A stretch of 64,000 nt of DNA from Calonectria ilicicola (taxonomy: Eukaryota > Ascomycota > Sordariomycetes > Hypocreales > Nectriaceae): contig CP085831.1 of NCBI GenBank assembly GCA_020809705.1, positions 2,914,001 through 2,978,000 of the forward strand. The letters run 5' to 3'. Positions 24,440 to 36,157 of the stretch are shown piece by piece. The notes under the pieces are model-generated. The model saw nothing but the letters and a program-made list of their open reading frames with translations, searched no databases and was not told where the DNA came from. The first letter of the stretch is position 1; every line of letters begins with the position of its first letter. Both the position numbers and the translations under genes were made by a program.

Positions 24440-27100
24440 TTAGTTAGTAAGATTATAAAATTATTTTTAAAGATAGATCTAATACCTAATTTTACTTTAT
24501 TTATAATCTTAACTAAATTAAATTTAATACCTTAAAGAAATATATCTAAAATATACTTAAAAAAGAATATATTTATATTTTAAACTTTAAAACTAATTAC
24601 TTTATTATATTTATACCTAAGAAAAATAGGAAGTTATACTTTATTATAAATTATTAATAGCTTAATATTATTATTATTAAAAATTATATTTTATTATTAT
24701 TAATTAATAAAATAAAGAATTATCTTTATAAAGTTAATATCTTTACTATACTAGATCTTAAAGGAGTATATAATCTTATTTATATTAAAAAAGAATATAA
24801 ATAAAAAATTACTTTTTAAATAAAGTTTAAATTATTTAAATATTTAATTATACCTTTTAAATTTATAAATATATTAGCATTATTTTAATAAATAATAATT
24901 AATATATTATAAGAATATTTAAATATCTTTATTATCTACTACTTAAATAATATCCTTATTTTCTTCAAAAATAAAGAAGAATATAAAGAATATATTTATA
25001 AAGTCTTAAAAGCCCTTTAAAATATTAAACTTCTAATTAAATTAAAAAAAGTAAGTTCTATACTTAAGAAATAGAATTTCTAGAATATATTATTAACTTT
25101 AATAAAATTTATATAAACCTAAAGAAAGTTACTATAATAAAAAATTAGAAGGAATTTACTAATATAAAGGAAGTATAAACCTTCCTTAGATTTACTAACT
25201 ATTATTAAAGATTTATTAAAGGATTTAATAAAATCACTTTAAATATAATAGAATTAATTAAAAAAGGAATTATCTTTTAATAGGAAAATAAAGTATAATA
25301 ATTATTTAAAGTTATAAAAAATACTATTTTAAAAGAACCTATTCTTATAATATTCAACCCTAATAAGCCTATAAAGCTAGAAACCAATACATCGGACTTT
25401 ACCCTAAGGGCCTAAATCAAATAATAAGATAAATAAGAAAACTTATATCCTATAATATTCTACTTATATAAGCTATATAGCCCTAAGCTAAACTACTCTA
25501 TTTATAATAAAGAATTCCTTACTATTATTAATATTTTTAAAAAATTCTAATAATATCTTTTAAAAAATAATTATAAAATTATAATATATATTAATTATAA
25601 AAACATTACTTACTTTATAATTATTTAAAAACTTAATAAAAGGTAATTATAATATATAGAATACCTATCTAAATTTAATTATTAAATTATTTATATTAAA
25701 GAAATTAAAAATAACTATACTAATATAATTAGCTATTAACTTAACTATAATATAAAAAAACCAAAAACATAGAAAAAATTATTAATTTATAATACTAATA
25801 AAGAACTAGAATAAGCCTCAATTAATAAAATAATAATAAAAATAAAGAAAATAATTACTACTATAAGAATAAGAGGATTACTATATATAACCAGAATTAC
25901 TATTATAGAAATACTAATATAATAAGTGGAATAAGATAATCTACTACTAAGAAAAATCGAAGAATATAATCTAGCACTTCTAGAAAAAGAAAAACAAACT
26001 ACCTACAAGTACTAGAGGAATATTAAATAAAGTTAATAAAGGATATTTATAAATATTCCTTATATAGTTATAAAAGTATTAATAAAACCTTTAAATAAAT
26101 TAAATAGATATTTTCCTTTAATAAGATAAAAAAGAAAGTTAAATAAATATATAAGGAATATAGCCTATATTAATACTTTAAAAAACTAAAATATAAATTA
26201 TATAAATTATTATAACTATTCTTTATTATATAATAATTATAAAATTTAATTATAATAAACTTTATTATTAACCTCCCTTTATTAATAGACCCTACTATAG
26301 AAGTATATTATAATAGTATTTTTATTATTATAGATTGCTTTATAAAAGTAATATATTATCTTTTTTATAATAAAGTAATAAAAGAAGAATAATTTACTTA
26401 CTTTTTCTTTTAAAATATAGTCATTATATATGGATTACTAATTAAAATCATTTTAAATAGAAGATAACTATTTATATTTAAATTTTAATAAAGCTTAATA
26501 TCCTTAATAGGGTTAAACTATAAGCTAAGTATAGCCTTCTACTCTTAAATAAATAGATAAATTGAATACTAAAATTAGAAAATTAAGTAATATTTATAAT
26601 ATTATATTAATTATAAGTAAATTAATTAAGTAGAAAAGTTATCTATTATATAGTTAATATATAATATATTCTATAATTATAATATTAAGATAATATTAAT
26701 AAAAGCCAACTTTAGCTTTATATTAGACACTTATTAAGCCCTCTTAGAAGGCATAATTTAAATAAAAGCTATAATTAAGTTAAATAATTTAAGAAAATTA
26801 TATAAAGAAATAAAGATAGAACTTAAGTTTATTTATAATATAATAAAAAGATATTATAATCTAAAAAGATTAAAAAGACTATCCTTCTTAAAGGGAGATA
26901 TAGTCTACCTAGTAATAAAAAATCTTATAATAAAAAAACAAAATAAAAAAATTAACTTTATATAGATTAGATTATATTTAATTAAAAGAAAAATATTAAA
27001 AAATAATTATAAACTTGATCTCCTAGATAACATTAAGGTTCACCCTATCTTCTATATTTTATTACTAGAATCTAATAATAATATCTAAGTAGATATAGGA
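24440..27100 (+). pseudogene. Element B pol (RT, RNase H, integrase), destroyed
   Basis: Ignoring stops, 24.6-24.8 kb reads IPKKNRKLYFIINY and FTILDLKGVYNLIYIKKEYK, the fingers and palm of a gypsy RT. The catalytic box at 24937-24960 reads YYLNNILI where YxDD is needed. RNase H-like sequence (LETNTSDFTLRA) follows near 25.4 kb. Around 27.0 kb, DNIKVHPIFYILLLE matches the module at the end of chromovirus pol. Most stops are TAA or TAG at Gln positions, so this is RIP damage. Confidence 0.85.
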
Positions 27101-27957
27101 TCTAAATATAAACTCTAAATAGAAAACCTAGAAGATTAATAGGAAATTAAGAAAATATTATAAAAAAAGAGAAAAATAGAAAATTTAAAATTAAATAAAA
27201 AGATTATAAAGAAATAATCTAAAAACCTACTAAATACCTTATATATTATTTAAAAATACTAAAAGCATTCCTTTAATAAATAAGAAAAAAAATTAATATT
27301 AATAATATATAATACTAATACTACCTTTAAAAGAAGGCCTTTCTCTGTCACAATCTTAGCCTCTACTGCCTCCATTACTCTAATACCTTGCTCTTTTAGA
27401 TTATCCTTTAATTTCTTTAGGTATTTTAATTTAATAAATGCTATTATTATTTGAGATTAAGTTTTTAAAATAATCTTTTAAGAAGTCTTTAAAGAAGTAT
27501 ATAGTAAGTTTAATTTACTTTATATTTTTAAATATTATTAATATAATTTTTTTTTTTTTAATAATATAAAGAATTATTATTATTAATATATTAAATTAAT
27601 TAAATAAGAAATAATAGAAATATATATAAGCTATATTCTTTATATTTATATAATTATAATTTTTATAATTTTAAATATATTTAAAATAATAAATTAAATT
27701 TTTATTTATTATATAAAAAAGGCTAATACTTATATAATATATATAAGCTATAATAAATATTTTAAAAAGATTAATATAATTAATAAGATCTTTAATTTTA
27801 TAATTCTTATAAATAAAAGATACTTTTATTATTCTACTTAATATAATATTAATATAATAAAATAATTATAAGTTTAAGTTTAAATAATATATATAAAAAA
27901 ACTACTACAACCTATTATATTAGCCTTAAGAATAAGATCAATAAAGAGGAGATATTA

Positions 27958-28347
27958 TATTATAACCTATATTATACCTAAGGCAGTCTAAGATAATAGA
28001 ATACTATACCTTATAAGAAATCAACTACCCTATAATTATATATAACCAATTAAATAAGAAGTAATAAGGGTAATTATTATAATAAGTACAAAAGGTATTA
28101 TATTTAGTATACTAAGTGCACTATATATACTAAAATAGAATAGTAATATATAGATAGATTAGATCTTACTATAAGGAATAGAATTAATTAACTTTTAATA
28201 TAATTTGATTATTTTAATTATAATTAACTATTACCTAATGTAATACTTCCATTACTTTATTTACTATAATACACCTAATTATCTTATTAATAATAAACCC
28301 TTTATTTTAATTAGTTTATTAAGTTGGGAATTAACCAGACTGTTATA
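27958..28347 (+). repeat. 3' LTR of element B
   Basis: 390 bp, aligned to 14611-15000. It starts TATTATAACC (mutated) and ends GACTGTTATA. The mutation pattern is opposite to the 5' copy: first half mutated, second half better kept. Confidence 0.9.
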
Positions 28348-28352
28348 TTATA

Positions 28353-31300
28353 TTTTTACTAAATATATAATAAATATAATAATTAATTATAATACTTTAA
28401 TTAAGATTATAATTATTAATAATTTTAAAAAGACTATTAAGCTCTACTAGAAGCAAAAGCTTAATAATATTATTAAATATAAGAAGGAGTAAATATTTAT
28501 AGCTACTATATAGGTCCAAGCACTTATAATTATAACTATAATCTATATAATGTTTAAAAGTAAAGCTTTAAATATAGCATCTAAAGAAAAGGGTATATCT
28601 TTACTATAAATAAGTATTATAAAATCTAAGTTTATATTTACCCCAATTAATATAATAATTATTATTAATAATTATAAAGTAAACTAGAACTAACTAATAG
28701 TAATTAATATAATTGTAAAATTACTTAATAATACTATTTTTATTAATATATATATAATTAAGCTACTTTAAAAATAAAGAAAGAAATTACCCTTAAAAGT
28801 AATAATATACTTTATATAAGAACTAAAAACTATTATTATTAAGATAAATAATAAGATTATTAAGAACTTTATCTTAATACTTAAGAAGTAACTAAATATC
28901 TTATACCAAATATATATCTAATAAATACTTAATCTTTCTAAAATTATTATAATAAAAAGAATATATATCTATAATTAAAATAATTACTTTATTAAAAAGA
29001 TTAAAGTTTTAATAAAAAAGTATACTTAATTATAAAATAATATAAGCTTAATAAAAGTACTAGAAAGTAAAGAGCTATAAATACTACTTATTAATAATTA
29101 ATATAAATAAACTATCTCTTAATACCTTTACCTATCTAATTTAAAAAATTAATAGTTTATTAATATAAAATTTAATAAACTCTACTAATAAAGTAAACTA
29201 GAATAGATTAAAGAACTAACTTTATTTATAATACCTATCTTTATTATATAGAAAATAGTTAATAAGGAATTAAAAGGAAGGATAGTAATAGATCTATATG
29301 CCCTTAATAAGATCACTATCCTAGATAATTACCTATTACTAAGATAGAAAGATATTATCTAGGCATTTTAAGAGGCCTAATATATTATAACTATTAATAT
29401 ATTATTATTCTTCTTCTAATTTAAAGTAAGATTAAAGTATTACAACTGCTTTATAATAATTAGCTATTAAGGGTTAGAGTAATCAACAGTTGTTCTAATA
29501 AGATTCTAGAACTCTCTAATATATATATAGTAATATATAAATTATTTATTATACTTATATTATAAATTTTATAAAGCTTTTATTAATAATATTATAATTT
29601 TTTTTAAAATAGAAGAAGAGTATCTTAGATATTTATAAAAGTTATTTAAATTTTTTAAGAAAAGAATATTATTATTTTCTTTAAAAAGAGCTAGATTGGA
29701 TATCTTAGTGTGTAGGTGCTTAGCTTCTAAGTAAATACTTTTAATTTAATTATTATAAAGAAGTAGATTATATTATTTATAAAATTAGAGTTTTTAATTT
29801 AATTATTAGTTTTAGAGTAGTATATTAGAGTTATAAGATATATTAGATATTTTATTCTATATTACACTTAGCTTATAAAGCTTTTATAAAAATATAAGGT
29901 TATATTATTAAAAGTAAGATATAAATAAGGTAAAATAATTAATAGAAATCTTAATAAATAAAAAACTTATATTTATATAATATATTATAATCTTATAAAA
30001 GAAAAAAGTTTATATTTAAAGTAATCTAATATAAAGTAATTAATATAAAAATACTCTTTTATCTTAAATAAAGTAAAAAACTATACCTTTAAGTAAATAT
30101 AAATATTTAATAAGATTTTAAAATAATACTTTTCTATTTTAAGGATAATTATAAATAGGATAGAATATTATATATTCTAATAATAATAATAAGATTTATT
30201 TACTTTTTAAATTACACTCTTAACTTAATAGAAAGAAATTATAATCTATTAAAACTAAAGATAGTATATTTAATATAAATAATTAAAAAATTATATATAT
30301 ATATTTAATTATTAATATACTTAATAATTATTTTTATAAATCACTCTATAATAAAATAAATTATAAAAAAAACTATACTTACTACATTTAATATAAACTA
30401 AATAAACTATAAATTAATAATTACTTTAATCTATTTATTAAAATATAAACTTAATATATACTACCTTCTAAAAGAGAAGAACTTTATTTTAAATATATTA
30501 AGCCACTTAATAGCCCTAGAGATCAATAGGAACTAAGTATAACTACAATCTGACTATATAGCCCTAGATAATATACTAGTAGTAATAAAAGCTTTAATAA
30601 TAGAGGAGTTTAAGAGGAAGTTTTAAGAGAGATATTTTAATAATATATATTATGTAAAGATTATTAATATAATAGTGAGGAAAAAGATCTTAGATCTTTT
30701 AATACTTAATAATAAGGATATTATAAATATTTTAAAGTATGGAGTATATTTTAAATTATATAAAGGACTTTTATATTATTATAGTTAGTTTGGATATTAT
30801 AGGCTTTATATTTTTTATTTTATAATTAATAAATTCCTAAAGATAGCTTATAATAATTAGTATTACTTTAGTAAGGAAAGGATATTAAAAGAGCTATTTA
30901 ATCTTTATATTAAAAACTTAATATAATAGGCTAGAAAGTATATTTATAAATATAAGATATACTGTCTTAGGTAAACTAATTACTAATAAGCTATTAGAAA
31001 TTACTTATTAAATAGATCTTTAATTTTATTTATATATATAATAATAATAGATTTTATTATTAAACTTTTATTAATATTAATAAAAGAATTATTATAAGTA
31101 TTAGAAGGATAGGATATTTATAATTAGTTAATAATAATTATTTATATAATAAGTAAGAGATGTTTATTAATTTTAAGATTTATTAAATATATAAGTAAGA
31201 AGTAGGCAATTATATTAGCCTAATAGCTTATACTTTTTAACTAAGGTATATTAAAAGTTATTATTTTAGATTATAATAGTAAATTTAATTTAAAATTTTA

Positions 31301-32553
31301 AAAAGATTTATAAATAAGTTTTAGAATAAAGATAATAATAATAATAATATATTATTTATAAGCTAATAGATTAATAAAAAGATATAATTAAATAATTAAA
31401 ATAATAATATACTTTTATTATATAGAGCATTTAATAGAAGATTAGTTATATATTTTATCTATATTATAATAAAATCTAAATAAAGTATTTAATATTATAA
31501 TTAAAGCTTTTATATATAAATTTATTTATAAAATTACTTTTTAAAGCCTAATAGAGTTAGTATAATTAATAATAGAAAATATAAATCTATTATTTTTAAA
31601 AGAAGCTATTTAGAAGAAAGTATAATTAATTATAGATTTTATAATAGCTAAGGTAAAGAGGTAGTATAATACTAAGTATTAATTAATTTAACTTAAGGTT
31701 AATAATAAGATCTACTTATGATTATATTATAAATATTATTTACTAAATAAGCTACTATATAAATAATTATAGTAATAATTAGGTCTATTTATAATTAAAA
31801 GAATAATTAGTAATCTAATATATAAGCTAGATTTATTAAATAATATAAAAATATATTTAATAATCTTATACTAGTAGCTTATATTAGCTTATATTAATAA
31901 CTTTTAATTAAAAGAACTTAGATTAATTTTTAAAGATAATAGAGCTAATTAGTATAAGGTAAATAAGATCCTTAGCTAAGAAAATTAATATATTAATAAA
32001 TATAATTTAATAATTATAAAAAAATATTAAATAAATTAAAAAGATTATAAATATTATTAAACTATATAAGTTTAAATAAAGAATATTAATCTAGACTTAA
32101 TTATAGAATTTTAATATTAATAAACTTTTAAAAATAATATTCTTTAATTAATTTAATAACTTTAAAATTATAATAAAAAATAAATCAAAGTCTTTATTAC
32201 CACTCCTAACCTAAAAGAATTATTAAAAAATAAAACCATCTTACTACTAAAACAATAATCTAAAAAACCTTATAAATATCCTAAGCCAAACCAACAAAAG
32301 AACAATACAAGCCTAAATCCTCTTAAGTAATAACCAAGGCAACCATATAAAACTCCCTTACCAATTATTAATCTAAGATCTAGTCTAAATCCCCTTATAA
32401 AAAGACCTAAAAGATAATCTTTTAAAAATAAGATTATTATTTAAATAAATTAAAGAAAAAGATTATATAAAATATAAAAATTTAAAATAAGAAAATATAT
32501 ATAATATTCTAATTATTAAAAATAATAAATAATTTCTTAAATATACTAAAATA
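28353..32553 (+). pseudogene. Element A pol region, destroyed
   Basis: Ignoring stops, 29.26-29.33 kb reads RIVIDLYALNKITILDNY and 29576-29605 reads AFINNIIIF, the gypsy RT fingers and its catalytic box with both Asp changed to Asn. RNase H and integrase-like sequence follows to about 32 kb but is too damaged to bound. The gag part should lie before 14605 and is not resolvable by eye. Confidence 0.75.
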
Positions 32554-32716
32554 TAATATAAAAATAATATTAATATATATAAAACCTTATAAATATATAC
32601 CTTAGGCACTCTTAAAAGACATATATAAACCTATTACTAAGGTAGATAGAGAAGAAGACATTAACCTTCCTACTACATATCATTAAGACCCCTACTGTTC
32701 TAATCCTACCGTATCA
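32554..32716 (+). repeat. Right LTR of element A
   Basis: 163 bp, the mate of 9975-10137. Its inner half (to 32640) is mutated and its outer half (from 32649) is not, the mirror image of the left copy. It ends GTATCA and is followed at once by ATGAT. Confidence 0.9.
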
Positions 32717-32721
32717 ATGAT

Positions 32722-33420
32722 CTGGTGAGACATTGCTGAGAGAAGGGCATATCTGAGAATGCGTGTGAGCTGTACTTAGATGAAGATCGTGATCCAATTT
32801 GTGCTCTAAAGGTATCTCGTAGAACCAAGACTAGATGTCTTTGAACTATTTTTCGGGCTTCCAAGGCTAAGAGTCCGAGATACGTATATTCACTAGTGGC
32901 ATCGAATTCCGCGGACGTGTGATTTGATCATGATGCCAAGTATGGCTTGGCATGCTCCTTACGCGGAGATAGTTTGTACAGCCAGATCAAATTCATGAGA
33001 GATTGGAGGGAAGCCAAATCTTGGGGGGTGGCTAGTAGCTTGATTGCCACCGGCTTTTTCGGAAAGCCGACGCGAATTGGCGGCCAAGGACCCCCCGGTA
33101 CGCCAGCATTGTCGCTAATCCTAATCTGGTCACCTGGAAAATGATACTCGGGTTGCCGACTTCATGGCGTATGTAAGTCTGATCGTGATGGTGTATGTCA
33201 ATTCAACTCCATTGGTGAATGGGAGTCAAAGCAATTACGTTACGTATTTCCAAGTGATCGTAAAAAAGTAGGTCTACCGGGCTGGAAAATGGCTGCCTTG
33301 CGAATTGCCGAGGACCTGAGAATCTATATAAGCCCAATCTTGCTCCAACTTGAATTATTATCAAGACAAACACATTCATACAAAGTCTTTTCTACTCTAA
33401 GCTCTTTCGAACATTTCATC
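32722..33420. other. Unique sequence right of the nest; promoter of the next gene
   Basis: GC content returns to normal immediately after the duplication at 32717-32721. A TATATAAG box at 33325-33332 lies about 90 bp before the chosen start at 33421. No separate gene is supported. Confidence 0.5.
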
Positions 33421-34905
33421 ATGTTTCTTTTCACAGAATCCAAGAAGCCTTCTCAGGCTGAGGGGGAGTCCTCAATCTCTCTGACTTCAGCAGTCCCAAA
33501 GGACCCATCTGTCAATACTTGGGCGCGCTTTATCAACACATTTGAAGCGTCTGAGTTTACAAACTGGATGGATGAGAGCGCATCTTGGAAATCGACCTGT
33601 TATATTGGCGACTGGACACCACTTCTGAAATTGAGAGTGCGTGGCCCCGAGGCCCAAGCCTTCTTGGAGTACCTGTCAACAAACTATTGGCCAACCTTTA
33701 GGCAATACCAAGCCAAACATGCAATTCTCTGTCGAGATAATGGAAACATTATGGGCGAGGGCGTTATCATGAAGCTTGGCCCAGATGATTTCGTATTCTC
33801 CTCGGTTCCAGGAGTAACCTGGGCACTCTACCAGTTCCATTGCGGTGCTAAAAAGTTTAATGCCACGGTGGAGAACGTCTCTGACGATCTGTTCCTGTTC
33901 CAAGTCCAGGGCCCCACGAGCGTTGAGGTGATGGAAGCTGCCACGGGAGGTCCAGTTACCGACCTGAAATTCATGAATGCCAAAGAAATTTCGATTGATG
34001 GACATAAATGTTTGTGTCTGCGCCAAGGAGTCTCTGGCGAGCGAGGCTTTGAGCTCTGGGGCCCCATCGCGGCCGGTCAAGCGGTGTACAAGGCTATCCT
34101 AGCTGCCGGGGCAAATTTCGGTATTCGCCAACTTGGCTATCGCGCGAAGCCGGTGAATCATGCAAGTTACTCCCCAAATATTGTATAAAAGAACAAGGCT
34201 AACAATGACATAGGCCGAGGGCGCATTTGCCACGCCAGGAATGGACTTTCTTCCAGCAGTGCATGGAGATGACCCCATGCTCAAGGATTATCACCAGTAC
34301 CTTCACAAGTCAGGACTGGCCCCTGCATCCTTTATATACCTGGGAGCTGATGGGAACTACGGCCATAATCCCTCTGTCCACCACCGCACGCCATATGATC
34401 TTGGTTGGGATCGATTGGTGAATTTTGAGCATGAATTCATCGGCAAAGAAGCCCTTCAGGCTGTCTCCAAGGAGCCTAAAAATTCGCTCGTTACGTTGGA
34501 GTGGAATTCTGAAGACGTGATTGACGTTTATGCTTCACTCTTCCGCACTGAGACGTTTGAGTTCATGGAGCTGCCCCGAGGCGCAGGTGGTGCTGTCACT
34601 GCGAGCTCCGTTATTGTCGACGGCACTGTTGTTGGCTGCGCTGTCTCCCGAGTCTATAGTTACTGGTTCAAGAAAATGATTTCTCTTTGCATTATCGAGA
34701 AAAAGTTTTCCGCTATTGGCACCGAGGTCATGGTCAAATGGGGTGAAGAGAATGGCCCACAAAAGTTGATCCGAGCTGTGAGTACGGCCTTCATTTTTCA
34801 CCAATTGTTACGTGAATACTAACATATCACAAGACTGTAACACAGACGCCTTACAAGGAGGATCAGAGAAAGAAGGCCTTCAAGCCACAGGTCCAGAGTG
34901 CTTAG
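33421..34905 (+). CDS. Aminomethyltransferase-fold enzyme (GcvT/LigM-like, folate-type demethylase)
   Basis: Exons 33421-34161, 34214-34777 and 34846-34905 give 454 residues. The fold is that of glycine-cleavage T protein and the tetrahydrofolate-dependent aryl O-demethylases (LigM and DesA types). The evidence is LKLRVRGPEAQAFLEYL near the N-terminus, VQGPTSVEVMEA, RQGVSGERGFELWGP and the C-terminal PYKEDQRKK. Intron 1 (52 nt) is best read as GC-AG with donor GCAAGT; this keeps VNH-AEGAFA, matching the Asn-His-x-Glu-Gly segment of that family. A GTGAAT donor nine bases earlier would delete it. Intron 2 is 68 nt with branch TACTAAC. The start at 33421 is preferred over an earlier in-frame ATG (33289) because a TATA box lies between them. 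The substrate is unknown, perhaps a methoxylated aromatic or a one-carbon donor. Confidence 0.82.
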
Positions 34906-35179
34906 TGTGCATGTTTTTAGATGGTGGGAAGATGGTTTACCAGCTTAGTGACATTTCTAGAAAATTGCAATCATTTGCTTTTTTTTTGGTTTCTTTTTAG
35001 ACTTGAAATTGAATTGCACGATGAGAAGGGTTTGAGCCTCATTTTGGCTTGATTTCTTCGGGCTTGCTTTGTATTCATTAGACTTAATGCAGACATTAAA
35101 TGAACACCCCCGTGACTAAGACAGCGAGAGCTGCTTTTCCTTCCACTATGGCGAATTTGTATGCGGTCAACTATCCCAA

Positions 35180-36157
35180 TCAAGCCGCCTTAATTAGCAC
35201 ACCCCAAGTCCTAGGCAAGAAACCATACGGATCTTCGGGTTCCTCAATGTCATCAAGGTTCTGCCACTCCCCAGCAGCGAGAATGGCTGCCTTGATATCT
35301 CGGTTGGAAGAACATCCAATAAGAGAGCTCCAAAAAGGATTCCAGCAAGCTATCTGCCGTTAGTCTCCCTAGTATCTTAATGGGGACAATGTACACCGGC
35401 GCCCCCAATAAAGGATAGGCACAATGCATTAAGAAGCACGTACCTTGCGTCACGGCAGTGATCGTATCCTTACTCCTCCCATGCTCCCAAAACACAAATC
35501 TGCCTCCCGGCTTCAGCAACTTCCACACCTCCTTCATTACGCTATGAGGATCGTCCACCGCGCATAAGACCTGAATACTAAGCACCGTGTCCATACTTTC
35601 CTCTGAAACCCCTTCGCCTCTTAATATCTCGCTGTCTTCAATACCACACGTTAAGAGCTTGTAATTATCATGTAAACCATGTTTCCTGAGCTTCGCAGCA
35701 ATTTCATCTCCAAAATGAGGATTGGGTTCGACGCCGTATATAAAATCTACACGAGATTTATCGAAGCGGTGAATTTGGTTGCCTGGCCCGGGGCCGAGTT
35801 CGAGAATTTTCCCCTGAGCTGAGGAGAGGAGAGAAGGGACGCAGGTAGTGTCCTCATGGGCGATGAAGCCATTGGCTATGAATGTCAAATTATTGCAAAG
35901 CAAATTGGGTTCAGATGGGGAATATTACAAGTCAGGACGAAGAAGTTTGCGATGGCGGCATCTTTAATTCGCTGGGGATGCGTGAGTATAGCAAGTCCAT
36001 TTTTGCGAATGGCATCTTTGAACGTGACAAAGTGTACTTTGTTGGGAAGTCAGCATGTTATCACAGGTGGGAATGATAAAGTAGAGTTACCACAGAGAGT
36101 CGCCCAAATGTGCCGGAATGGTTGGACAATGGTACGGAGGCGGGCAATGACGGGCAT
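35180..36157 (-). CDS. Class I SAM-dependent methyltransferase
   Basis: Four exons (36157-36091, 36036-35929, 35875-35444, 35349-35180) give 258 residues. Introns are 54, 53 and 94 nt, the first with branch GCTGAC. The domain starts with motif I, KILELGPGPGNQ, then motif II with an acidic end (FIYGVEPNPHF). A post-I/III region follows, VLSIQVLCAVDDPHSVMKEV, and then LLKPGGRFVFWEH. The N-terminal ~55 residues are hydrophobic, so membrane association is likely. The C-terminus NPFWSSLIGCSSNRD fits the UbiE/METTL7-like branch. The acceptor at 35350 was chosen because it alone keeps this conserved tail. It converges on the demethylase-like gene with a 274-bp gap. The methyl acceptor cannot be told. 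Confidence 0.85.

Larger units (their letters stand above)
14611..28347 (+). mobile_element. Element B: Ty3/gypsy LTR retrotransposon, split by element C
   Basis: Its 390-bp LTRs (14611-15000 and 27958-28347) have equal length and are flanked by TTATA at 14606-14610 and 28348-28352. Without element C it measures about 6.9 kb, a normal gypsy size. The + strand order is gag (15001-15540 and 22383-22800), then reverse transcriptase (about 24.5-25.1 kb), RNase H and integrase. Near 27.0 kb a segment reading VHPIFYILLLE corresponds to the pol C-terminal region of chromovirus-like elements. Every domain carries RIP-type stops. Confidence 0.9.
9975..32716 (+). mobile_element. Element A: Ty3/gypsy LTR retrotransposon, RIP-degraded, host of the nest
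   Basis: The whole AT-rich block is one insertion. Both ends carry a 163-bp LTR (9975-10137 and 32554-32716) starting TG and ending CA in the undamaged copies. They are flanked by the perfect 5-bp duplication ATGAT at 9970-9974 and 32717-32721. Removing the solo LTR and element B leaves about 8.6 kb of A. Conceptual + strand translation near 29.2-29.7 kb shows a gypsy-type reverse transcriptase riddled with TAA and TAG where CAA and CAG are expected. 8.6 kb is long for a gypsy element, so a further unrecognised insertion may be hidden in it. The block is non-coding now and probably heterochromatic. Confidence 0.88.

Noticed and set aside
32947..33144. Short + strand frame just right of the retroelement nest
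   Set aside because: No domain, no intron continuation and no plausible promoter context.
33289..33420. Longer N-terminus for the aminomethyltransferase-like gene
   Set aside because: A TATA box lies inside this stretch and the added residues are unlike the family, so the ATG at 33421 is preferred.
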